The translations under genes were made by a program, and so were the position numbers. The notes beneath the pieces are model-generated. The model was not told the origin of the DNA and made no database searches. It worked only from the letters and a program-made list of their open reading frames with translations. 64,000 bases of DNA from Perca fluviatilis (Eukaryota; Chordata; Actinopteri; Perciformes; Percidae), in NCBI RefSeq assembly GCF_010015445.1, contig NC_053133.1, forward strand, positions 6,962,809 through 7,026,808. Reading direction: 5' to 3'. Each line of letters opens with the position of its first letter. Within the stretch, counting starts at the first letter, position 1. Of this stretch, positions 1 through 9,827 are shown piece by piece.

Positions 1-140
1 AGATATCATCTCCCTCAACACTAGCACACCGCTAACGAGCTGGCTGATGAAAGAACATGACAAGCCAATTAAACAGAGGCGTGCTGAGGAGGTGTAGCAA
101 GCATGGCTTGACCAAGTGTCAGTTTTCATAAGGCTCGGGA

Positions 141-180
141 CGGTAATGTGGTAGGCAGGTGGGTAATGTGGTAGGCAGGT
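141..180. repeat. 20-bp tandem duplication
   Basis: Two adjacent 20-bp units (141-160 and 161-180) share the sequence GGTAATGTGGTAGGCAGGT and differ only at their first base. The duplication looks recent and local, and no function is suggested. Confidence 0.9.
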
Positions 181-1831
181 TTTACTGGCCAGCTGAGTTT
201 TTAAACTGAACGGAGCAGCCAAGGAATCCGTGTTTGGTAGCTTGGGAAGAGATTTTTTTAAATGTGGAAAATCTGTGTGTATGTGTTTGTGGGGTGAGAG
301 TAGAAAAGTGGTAATAGTACATGACAGAGTGGATTGACAGTCTAAAGGTGTGTTGGCGGATGGAAAGGCTGTCAGCCAGAATGTCTTCGTGGAAACATCT
401 TGTGTTCTTGAAATGGCTGCTTTCTTCCTCACCTGGACAGCTGCAATAACAGTGCAATTACATTTCACTCAGTGCTAATAACAAGTCATTTCTCAATCTC
501 TCCCAGTCCTAAAAAGTAAAAGTATTCCACACGGGTGAAGTGAATTGGACTCATATGTTTCGGGTTTCGCTGCAACAACACATTCCCCACGGCTCAAAAA
601 AGTGTAGAGCACATAAACGGATATCGGATGAACAGTATGCGAAAAGGAGAAATTATTTTACTGTGGTGGTGAGAAAATAATTAGTCACGCACACTGAAAG
701 TTTTTAATGTGATTTGAAAGGAAGTGGTGAGGAATCCGGAGGTGCTTGCCGCTTCGGTTTAAAAACTGAAGGGTTGAGGTGAATGATGCCAGGCCAAGAG
801 AAATGCATGAGAAATAGCCAGGAGAGAAAATCAGTCAGTGTAATGGCATTATCCAGGGAAAGAGAATCAGATTATTCCATGTTAGGCCTGGAATTCAATG
901 CCATATAAAACATGACATTTGTTGAAATCGAATCAAAGAGACGTCCGTGTTCGTTTTTATCCAATAATGTGAAAAATGATGTCAATACGGCACACTTCTA
1001 TCTCTCCCTTGTTTTCTTGGTGGTGTCACAGACAAAGCAGGGAGGGGAAAAAAAGAAATCTCCACGTGTTCAAACATAAGAATGTTCACAGACGGTGAGT
1101 TGGGGGAACGCAATTATGAAAATTATTTGCAGCTATCAAAAATCCGGGCCCAGGAAAGCAGCTGGGAAGGCGTTGAGCTTTTAAAGTTCCAAGGTGTAAT
1201 ATTTCCTGGTTAAGAGCTAGTCACGGACCTTTCAGATATCAAAGCAGGTTGCTGTGATGGGTCAGCAGCATTAACATATGGCTTTACCGCCCACACTCCT
1301 CACGATGCTGTTTGTAGCCCACCACATAGGGAACAGTTTTAAGAGAGCAGCCGTGCTGTACATAAACAGACATATGGAAGGCATTTAAGTTGTTAATGGG
1401 CAGACAGAACAAGAAGAAAGTGAGAAAATGGTAGTGAAACACCACATCCTGACGAGCAGTTGGATAATGATTCTCTCTTAAAGTCCTCGACCCAATTCCG
1501 CCAATTTATTATAGCCCAGTTCATTTGTGGTCGCCGGGGTGTGTAGCTCCGGGCGTAGTATCCATCTGAGAGCGAGCAGTGTGGTCTGCTATTTCCCAGT
1601 CCCTAGCCCAGGAAACCGTGGTGAATGGTTGAGTTGGTTATCTCCATATCACTTAAGGACTCCACAGCAAGCACAAATGGCAAAATGTTAGAGTCTTATC
1701 TTTTATTGTGAAGATATCTGTGTGGATGAATGTGTGGGGTAATAGTGCTGAAATGTATTATTATGTCCACATAAGAGAAGTGTAATCGCTTTGTTCTCCT
1801 CTCCTCCCTCTGTTTTCAATCTTATCTGTGA

Positions 1832-1856
1832 ACACACACACACACACACACACACA
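1832..1856. repeat. (AC)n microsatellite
   Basis: An uninterrupted AC run of about 12 units. It is followed by purine/pyrimidine-alternating sequence (GTATGATAT and CATATGCGCACACGCATGC further on). Confidence 0.95.
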
Positions 1857-3411
1857 GTATGATATCTAAGTATATTGCGTGTAGGCATGCATACTGTACA
1901 TATGCGCACACGCATGCCTCTGTGTGCAGATGTGTCTTGAACAATGCAACAATATTGCATTCGCCATGAAAAAATCCATTTCACCCTCCAAACAAGCTAA
2001 ATAATTTTATGATTGTGATATGTTAGATCAAATGTGCTGGCAAGTCCCATTACATGGCAGTTGCAATCATGAGATCAGTAAACCACGCTTGCTACATGCA
2101 CAACATTGAATAGCAATATCCATAATTCACCTGTGCAGGCTTGACAGTGAGCGTTAGGGAGCAAACTGGGAAAACGCTCGACAAAAGCTCGATCAAAATC
2201 ATGATAATTGACATAACCAGCTGTGGTTCAAAAATACAGTCATGTTATTTTTGGTGATTAAGATAGTAGCAAGAGAGGCCAATGACATGAATGAGTCTAC
2301 GTGTCCAAGACGCATCTTATAGAAAGAGAATCCTCTCAGCACTATAAATAAGCCTCACAGATCCAATCAAGAGTGGCTAAATGATTTCCTTGCTGCTTTT
2401 TACAGTATGTTATGGTCCTCTTCTGTGGTCTTCTGAGGTCTGTCAAACTGTGAAAAATAGCTAGCAGAGTCAACTTTAAACAGGAGAATGAGTATTCTTG
2501 TTTCAATCATTCACTTGAAAGTACATGCAATTATAGGCAAAATTACTTTGTTAAAAATCTTACATGCAGCTCTGCTTGGCAGCATCACACAATACACTCT
2601 ATGTATTGTGTGACTGATTACAGACTGGTTACAGCCAAAGGCTCACACACTGCCATGGCACAGAGCTATGTTCTCTAACCCTTAGCTCCTGGGAAGTCAA
2701 GTGACTGCAGCTAAAAGTGGCTTATTCTTCACATGATCACATAGGAAAGGGTTAGCTGTACACAATCAAACACGCAGAAACATGAAAGCCCCAAATTCAG
2801 AGTAACCCAAGATTGCATAAACACAACAAATGCTTGTAGACACATGTATCCTGGTAGCAGTAGATGGAGCGATAATAAAAATGAAAATAATTCACATAAA
2901 TAAGGGCTTTCCGGGCTGCTGTTGGTGTGTTTGATCAAAGGTACCAGAATGGCGCTCACGCTCCACTGTGTGGTCATGCTTACTGGCGTTCCAACCCAAC
3001 AGCACAAATTGATTTTATTGCTGCAGACAGAGAGCGAGAGAGAGAGAGAAAAAGGCAACTCTTTGGAAAGTGCATAGCTCTTTATGATGAACATCTGGAA
3101 ATCCCCTCTCACAGAGCAGCAGGGAAGGACGGAGAGAAAACATGCCAGCTCTAATTGTGTGTGCCGGCTTGGGGGCTACATGACAGACAGGGCTTCTCGT
3201 GTCCTGGTCATTATTCTATTAAGGAGAAGCCGGGGGTTGGAGGACTGACCTCAGCATTGTCATTACAGGCGCACACAGCAGACATAGCTGAGCTCAGTAT
3301 CCTACACCCCAGAGACAAGCCAGGGGTCAAACTCAAAGGGAGGGAGCCTCACACCTCAAGCTGCTTCATATGCCTCCTCTGTACCTGGTCCTCATTATCA
3401 TCAGTGTTGGG

Positions 3412-4240
3412 TAGGGTCAGGTACCGAACCGGTACTTTTACCGGTACCGACCGAATCACGTCGGTACTACCGAGTACTGGTTCATGTAAAGTCAAACGGT
3501 GTCAAATTTCGGTACCTGAGAGCGCTCGTTTGATTTGCAAAGTGCAAGCTTATCTATCCTCTCTGCATGTTGACAGAGAGCAGAGGTCCGACACACACAC
3601 ACAAGCAGAGGTGCAGACGGTGCAAACTACTTCGGCTCTGCAGTTTTGTTGAAGTCACAGTGAGTCATGGCAATGCCGATAAAGTGGTTTCAAGTGTGGT
3701 TACAGTTTTTCAAAACTTCACACAGACAGCGTTTGCTGCGATATGATATTAACGGCGAGGCGAAAGCGGTCGCGGTGCTGTTGACGTTACACTTCCTGTG
3801 AGACAAGCAGGCCCAACGGTGGTTTCTGTCCCCTAGGGACTGACTGACAGGCTGAGGTTTGAAGGCATGGCAACTTTATTTCTACAGCACCTTTCAGCAA
3901 CAAGGCAATTCAAAGTGCTTTACATAAAACATTAAAGAGCAATTAAAAATGGTCATGATGAAAATAAAACACAGAATAATATACAAATACAAGAACACAA
4001 GTTTAATAATTATTCAATTTAATAGGTTGTAGGGACGGGAGAGGGAGGGGTTTTATTTTTATTTAATTTCTGTCAGTGTAAAATATTCTGAATAAATAAC
4101 AGAATGTTCTAAGTAAATAGGATAAATAGGTTTGGAATTATTTTTACAACTGCAAATTTTTTTTTTGGAACAGACAGAGGGAAAGTACCATTGGGTACCG
4201 ATACTGGTATTGGTTCAGATGCAAAAGGTACCCAACCCTA
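3412..4240. mobile_element. hAT-like nonautonomous transposon (inner), nested in the first
   Basis: The element runs from TAGGGTCAGGTACC to GGTACCCAACCCTA, imperfect inverted ends of about 14 bp. It is flanked by a perfect 8-bp duplication, GTGTTGGG at 3404-3411 and 4241-4248, which is part of the outer element's terminal repeat. It therefore jumped into the very end of the older element. The middle holds a fragment at about 3866-4000 resembling the 3' part of a LINE. No transposase remains. Confidence 0.85.
3866..4000 (-). mobile_element. LINE-like 3' fragment inside the inner hAT-like element
   Basis: The block with AACTTTATTTCTACAGCACC and ACAAGGCAATTCAAAGTGC, followed by an A-rich stretch, resembles a dispersed teleost repeat whose complement reads as a retroposon 3' end. 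The boundaries are uncertain and no duplication was found. The family assignment is from memory, not from an alignment. Confidence 0.45.
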
Positions 4241-5549
4241 GTGTTGGGCAAGTTATTTCCAAAATGTAATACATTATAGATTTCCAGTTACTGTCACTTG
4301 AGAGTAATTAGTTACATTAAAATATTACTGTGTCTCAACTGTAATGCTTTACACTACTTTTGCGTTACTTTTGAGTTACTTTCACTAAAATAACCGCGGA
4401 AGTATGACTTGGAAGGTAGGCTAGCTTCTGAATTTCACCACGGGATCAACAAAGTCTCCTCTTTATCCACTTTAATAGGCCTACATCATAATTTATTTAT
4501 AATATGCTGTATTATTAATCTGAATCTGCAAAGTAACTAAAGCTATCAAATAAATATTAAGTAAAACGTACAATAGCCTACTTGACTCTGAATTGTAGTG
4601 AAGTAGAAGTATAAAGTAGGAGAAAATGGAAATACTCAATTAAAAGTACCTTTCAATTGTATTGAAGTATGGTGACAAAATGTAATGGTGCTGTCCGCTG
4701 TTGACGTACTGTCACCTGTTGGGACACGGATGTTGTCCGTACCGTCTCTGGTTCTGGCTCTGACCACGGGAACAGTGACAGAGCAGCAGCTCGCCTCAAC
4801 GCAGCGTAATAACTGCTAAAAAGGGAGTATGTCCCTCTCGCAAATGTATAATCAATCTCTGAAGTCATCTCAACCATTGAGTCCAGCAATAGGAAATAAC
4901 ACTCACAGACTTTTTTTTTTTCTGTGCCGAAATGTTTTGCGGTGTTGGTGAATTCTTAAAAAAATAAAACACCACTAAATGTTGGGTTAAAATGCGAGAT
5001 TGTAACGGGTATAATATTACCGACATTTTTTATTAGTAATGCGTTATATTACTGCGTTACAGCAAAAAGGAATACATTACTGTAACTGTGTACTTTTGTA
5101 ACGCGTTACTTCCAACACTGATTCTCATGATCATTTTCTTGTTACCCCCCAAAAGTGAAACATTTTAAGCTTATATGTAACAGACGTTTGTTTGGAATCA
5201 GTAGAAGAGTATAGTGGGAACTATGGAGTGACCAATAACTGTATTAATAAAAGAAATATGACTTTAAGCTGGGCAGACGTTTTTAGCTCCACCAAGGAGG
5301 TAGTGTTTTGGGTTTGGGTTTGTTTGTACTGTTATACATGTTGTACATGTACATACTTTGGTGGTAGGGGGTGGTATGGTAAACTCGTGAGACCGTCCTG
5401 ATCTGGCGAGCTCCTGTTTTCCACTCGCAGATCAGTCTGGCATCTTGAGATTGAGAAAATTTGGAGCCATTCGCCAAACGACCGACCAATCAGCGTTGGT
5501 TTTGAGGCGGGTTTAGGTGTGACGCAACGAGAAGCGTCTATCACCAACA

Positions 5550-5598
5550 TAGGTGGTGATAGACAGATGGTTTATCCAATCAGCTAACCAGTATTTTC
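5550..5598. repeat. 49-bp direct repeat, copy 1
   Basis: This copy is identical over 49 bases to 5756-5804, an offset of 206 bp. Both copies lie within the 512-bp inserted element. They begin TAGGTGGTGATAGACAGATG and end ACCAGTATTTTC. Confidence 0.97.
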
Positions 5599-5755
5599 AG
5601 ACAGCGGTAGCCCTAATTCTGTTAGCCGCTTGCTAATGCTTTTTTCTCTTGGATCTTTCTTTTGGAATATGGACTGGGAACCTGGAATGGTACCTTTTAT
5701 TCGTAAATTCTCGTTACACAAACGGCAAATATCCTTTACCGACATGTTGCTTGCT

Positions 5756-5804
5756 TAGGTGGTGATAGACAGATGGTTTATCCAATCAGCTAACCAGTAT
5801 TTTC
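5756..5804. repeat. 49-bp direct repeat, copy 2
   Basis: Second copy of the sequence at 5550-5598, identical throughout. The 157 bp between the copies is not repeated, so this is an internal segmental duplication and not a tandem array. Confidence 0.97.
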
Positions 5805-6032
5805 GCCCCTTCCCAAAAGTTCTCAAACGGAAAGTTCCCAGATGGATATGCTGAGCAAATGCAAAGCGATCCATCTGGCGGAGTCAGGTTAGTGGTATGG
5901 GCCAAGAAAGAACTTATTACATTCTGGAGCTGATGCGTATCACGGAGCGGATAGACACATTATTTTTCACTTCCATAATGTGAGATAGGGCTTTTGGCCT
6001 TGGCGGAGGTCTGCGCTCTTTGAGTGCCCTTG

Positions 6033-9000
6033 TATGTTATTCATTTTGTGTGTTGTGTTAACTCACACTATATGTTTTCATAGGCTTTTCTGCACAGCCA
6101 GAACCTGTGACTTTTATGCTCACAATGTTTTGTCCAGTGACACCATAAAGTTTATTCAAACAAGACTGCATCGTAACAAATGTTGGCATAAAGAGAGATC
6201 GGCAGGGTTACTTTGTCCAATTTTACTGTGAACGGAAAGAAAGAAGAAAACAAGAAAAATATTGAGCCTGAGGTGTCCAGAAGATGCAGTCACTCTAGTC
6301 TGACTGTCAAGTTTTATTTCACAGCAGTATTAAGACTACAGTTTTAGCCACACCATGTAAAACACTACAGTTTGGACAATTTAACTGGTAAATCTACGGC
6401 CAACCAAAATGTCTGACATGCCAGAAATCCAACAGATTGTCTGAGAGCCAGGTTGTTGTTTCGCTAATTAACCAGGTGTCGAGACCCCTCTGCACATCAA
6501 ATCACAACTTATTCGGCAGACATTTTGTCCTATTCTAAAATAAGTCGGTGGCGACCAAATTGGCCCTAAAATCTGGCTTAATCTGTACAGTCCATATAGT
6601 CCGTACCAGCTTTAGCTGAATTTCAAAGTTAATTATTGAAGACTGAAAACAGCTCTTGACAAAATAGTCTCACCTATACCTAGCTGTCATGTAGCTTTCG
6701 ATCATTCAAATTACATTTCAATTTCCACGGCAACTGGGCAGACGCCATCTGCTGATGAAGATCAATGTGACCGAAAAACTCCAGCTACTAAATTAGGGTG
6801 AGATTGTTTTCTGAACAGCAAGTCTGAGCTGGTGCTGCTATACATTTATAAATATTTCAACCAAGCCATGCCTTGAGATGTCAGCAGCTGCTCCTGTACT
6901 GGCTTGCAGATCTGTGTGGAAGCCATTACAGTCCTATGTAAGCTTGTGTAATCAGGGACAACGTGCATCAAAGTGCAGTTTTGCAGACTTTGAAGTGGTA
7001 GACATTTAACTGCCTTCTCGAGCATCTTGCTTTTTCATGGTTACATTCACTGAATGTTTTGAGTGGAGGTCACAGATGTTTAACTTTCATCACTGCGGAC
7101 AAAATTCAGCAATGACTCAAAACCGAATCCATTGTAAAAATCAAACAGATATTGATTTCTGTAAAAAAGAAGAAAAAAAAAGAAAGTATCCTTGATAGGT
7201 CAGAACAGAACACAGGGTGTGTTTTTCAGAATGGGTCAAATTCTTTTTAAGAATGCTGTTGTCAGTAATGCCTCCACCTACACAAACCCACAGTTGAATG
7301 CAACAAATTCAAATTATACATAGTTTTCAGTTTCATAATTAGTTTAAAAAATATGCAGTTAAAATAGAAACTGCAAGTGAATAGTAAAAGTGTATTTCCC
7401 TGGTGTATTTTTTAACACTGGTTTTACATTTCTAGAGGCATTTTTCTTTATTTTTCTTCTTTTCACCAACAAATCCAATGGCCAAATGTGTCACCTCCCA
7501 TTTTTAACCTTTCTTCCTTGCCATTCTTTCCACAGTTTCCCAGGTTTTTATATCAAAATGTTGCCCAATTGGCCTTGAATAGAGCCATATCCATCCTTCT
7601 TTTGAATGACACTGAGACAGGATTTCCCTCGAGTTCCTCTAATCGGTGTCAACACATAGCATGGGCACGCCTGCATCTTTTCTAACAAGCTCTGACTGCT
7701 ATTGTGAATCCTTGTTCGCAGGACTAAAATAACATGAAAGAGGACTAATAAAATAGACTTCAATACACCGGGGCTGGCCCTATATCTTATTACCAGTGGA
7801 GTAGTGGGGGTATGCTCAACAATGTCAACAATCACAGGCAATTAGGAGCTCAGACGCTCAGAGAGACAGACGGAGACTGCTTAGTGCTGAACAAACAGTT
7901 AACATCTCACTTTGTGAGCGAGAATGGAAAGAGAGAGAGAGAGATTAAGAAAACAGTGGCGAGAGATGTCCGCTTTCAGTGATTTGCAACCATCAGTAGG
8001 ACTAACACTAAAGGAAATCCATAGCAAATGAAGTCTGCCTTCCTCTATATAAAAACATGGAGTGAAATATGCTGTTACATCTAACCCAAACTCATTCAGA
8101 CAATGGGGAGAACAGCAAAGGATCCTTACCACGTCAGACCTCCACTCCAAACCAATTTCATTGACAAACTGACACTAATATTTGGATGCCAAACATTTTA
8201 ACTTTCAAGGTCTGAACTTCTGACCCATAATTTAGAAAATAGCTCTGCTTGGTGTAACAATTAGCCATCTTTCCTCTAGAACCAGGTCAGGAAAGTCACA
8301 GGACAAAATAAGCTATGTCTGTCTCAAGCCATTAAACCACAGAAATATTTGACCTCTAACTTCTTCCTGCTTGATTATACGGGTTTGGGTGATAATCGTT
8401 TGGTCATAGTTAAAAAAAATAAGAGGATGTATGACCTTAAACAAAGTGTCAACCAATGAGTTGTATCACTCCTAATAAAGTAAGAAGTTTGAGTTAAGTA
8501 GTAGCACCGCTTGTTAAGATCATCAGTAATATGAGTATGTGGAAAGATGAAAGTGTTTCGTTACTTAAAGTCTGGGCGCAGTTGCACAGCAGGAAGGAAT
8601 ATGAGATCAGGTCTGAATGAATTAACAAAGAAATTAACTTGATTACATTTTTCCAATTATGAGGAGTAAATCCCATTGTTGGTACAGATCAATCATGGAA
8701 GAGGGGAACGGCTTAAAACAACTCTCAAATTCTAATTTAAAAACTCTTAATTGAAAAATCCCTTTAATCAAGTGTAATGGAAATGAACAGTGTGCCTGTC
8801 TGTCTTCCATTTCTCTCCCCTTACTTTGCCTTAAAGTCCTGAAAAGTCACTTGCCATCGAATGTTCCCCTTGTTCCGCTCCTCCTTCCTGCCATAAGTGT
8901 GTCATATTTCCAAGACAGAAAAGGCACAGTCAGATGTGAGTAATTAGCAATTAGTTTCAGGTCAAAGGTTGGACCCGGGACTTAGAAATTAGTCAAAGAA

Positions 9001-9637
9001 ATTTGGCAGAAGTTGGGACTGAAGCCGAAAGTTTTAGCGACATGAGTCAGATAGTTTGGCAGTCGTACAACACTGACGGTCCAAAAGGATGACAGTGTCA
9101 GACAATTGAGGCACTTCATGGAACCATTGGAAGTTAATGTTGTGCCAGGGCTTCATAGTGTGTTAATCATCACTAACATCAGTTTAAAAGAATAAAATGT
9201 ATACTTTAATATTTGTATATACTGTATATGTGATGACATGAACTGGGTAATAGCTATAACGATCAAAAGAATACTAAAAACAAAATGTATTTTTCATTTG
9301 TAGCAACAATGAAATACTAAAATCTTGATTTGTTTGTGCGTGTTGCTAAAAACCCGACGTAATTATTATGCTGTGTTACAGAGTAGTGCACAACTCTGAT
9401 CAAAGTAAGGTCATGTCACAAGTACATACTCAAATAAATAAGATTCAGGAATAAAACTATTTGAGTGTGAGAAATCCATTTAGAAGCTGGTGGCTTTGGA
9501 GATAATCTGAGTCCAGTGGTGCATCATGGGGAATCACTCCCAAGAGGTCTGAGTTTAGGGTATTTTAGAGTATGTGTATCTGGCTCTGTGCAGCTCAGCG
9601 CCACTCTGATGGAGCGCAGCGCCTTTCGAACACTCAC
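6033..9637. other. Noncoding DNA, presumed intron downstream of the pard3 exon
   Basis: No recognisable exon, RNA gene or well-bounded transposon was seen. There are poly-A-rich patches near 7160-7190 and a short GA run near 7930-7945. The minus-strand donor of the exon opens this intron at 9637. Confidence 0.5.
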
Positions 9638-9751
9638 CCAGGACTGGTTGAAGCTGTAGGTGTGCCTACGGTCATCGACGTCATCCTCATGCCTGGCCTG
9701 CTGGAACTCATTCCTCAGCCTTTGTATCCGGTCGTGGTTACTGGGAGCCAT
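9638..9751 (-). CDS. pard3: Single internal exon of par-3 family cell polarity regulator
   Basis: Read on the minus strand, these 114 bases encode 38 residues. They begin MAPSNHDRIQRLRNEFQQAR, continue with an acidic patch (EDDVDD) and end RRHTYSFNQSW. This closely follows a segment in the C-terminal third of vertebrate PARD3 (PSNHDRIQRLRQEFQQAK, then RRRTYSFEQPW). Par-3 is a PDZ scaffold that recruits aPKC and PAR-6 to tight junctions and polarity domains; this segment lies after the PDZ and aPKC-binding regions. The donor is TGG|GTGAGTG with the intron starting at 9637. The acceptor lies behind a (CT)n tract, with three possible AGs (CAGCAGTCAG). I chose the last because it leaves a phase-0 exon aligned with the mammalian sequence; the other two would add 4 or 7 bases. 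The open frame runs on into the intron to 9524, which is not coding. A paralogue such as pard3b cannot be fully excluded. Neighbouring exons are not in the window. Confidence 0.85.
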
Positions 9752-9756
9752 CTGAC

Positions 9757-9824
<68 letters not shown>

Positions 9825-9827
9825 AAG
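9752..9827 (-). promoter_or_regulatory. 3' splice site of the pard3 exon: branch-point candidate, (CT)29 tract, triple AG
   Basis: On the gene strand the order is CTTAC (plus positions 9823-9827, branch A at 9824), then a pure CT repeat (9761-9819), then CAGCAGTCAG directly before the exon. CTTAC fits the vertebrate branch-point consensus, and no AG lies between it and the first CAG. The branch-to-AG distance is therefore about 64-72 nt, longer than usual, and is set by the microsatellite length. The first two AGs form a NAGNAG tandem acceptor. Confidence 0.6.
9761..9819. repeat. (GA)n microsatellite adjoining the exon
   Basis: An uninterrupted GA repeat of 59 bases. Read on the minus strand it is (CT)n and forms the polypyrimidine tract of the exon at 9638-9751. 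Confidence 0.97.

Larger units (their letters stand above)
1..3393. other. Noncoding DNA, presumed downstream pard3 intron
   Basis: No exon with convincing splice sites or a recognisable protein was seen on either strand. The stretch is AT-rich and mostly unique-looking. It holds a 20-bp tandem duplication at 141-180, an (AC)n run at 1832-1856 and a short imperfect (AG)n run at 3029-3049. Small open frames here are short and of low complexity. Assignment to a pard3 intron rests only on the exon at 9638-9751. Confidence 0.5.
3402..5120. mobile_element. hAT-like nonautonomous transposon (outer), split by a second element
   Basis: The left end starts CAGTGTTGGG at 3402 and resumes at 4249 with CAAGTTATTTCC. 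The right end at 5099-5120 is TAACGCGTTACTTCCAACACTG minus its outermost variation, the inverted counterpart of the left end. The flanking 8-mers are ATTATCAT (3394-3401) and ATTCTCAT (5121-5128), matching at 7 of 8 positions, the target duplication length used by hAT transposases. No transposase frame is present, so the copy is nonautonomous. Removing the inner element (3412-4240) and one GTGTTGGG leaves roughly 880 bp of outer element. Confidence 0.8.
5380..5891. mobile_element. 512-bp nonautonomous DNA element with 9-bp target duplication
   Basis: GTGGTATGG occurs at 5371-5379 and again at 5892-5900, bracketing this 512-bp segment. The ends (TAAACTCGTGAGACC and, inverted, TAACCTGACTCCGCC) are only weakly similar inverted repeats. 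A perfect 49-bp direct repeat lies inside (5550-5598 and 5756-5804). Its 3' half shares a block with the helicase-bearing element at 61.9 kb: GGTGATAGA, then a variable spacer, then TCCAATCA, and later CAGATGG. The duplication could be read as 8 bp (hAT) or 9 bp (Mutator-like), so the superfamily is undecided. Confidence 0.7.
5277..6032. repeat. Dispersed teleost repeat, interrupted by a 512-bp insertion
   Basis: The two halves are 5277-5379, with AGCTCCACCAAGGAGGTAGT, and 5892-6032, with CCTTGGCGGAGGTCTGCGCT and TTTGAGTGCCCTTG. I recognise both as parts of one common fish interspersed repeat. The halves become continuous again at the shared GTGGTATGG once the inserted element 5380-5891 is removed. 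The outer limits are approximate and no coding potential is evident. Confidence 0.6.

Noticed and set aside
3155..3652. 165-codon plus frame
   Set aside because: It runs from unique sequence across the left end of the nested hAT-like elements, so it cannot be one conserved gene.
9524..9637. Extension of the pard3 frame past the exon
   Set aside because: A consensus donor GTGAGTG starts at 9637 and the following residues no longer resemble Par-3, so this is intron.
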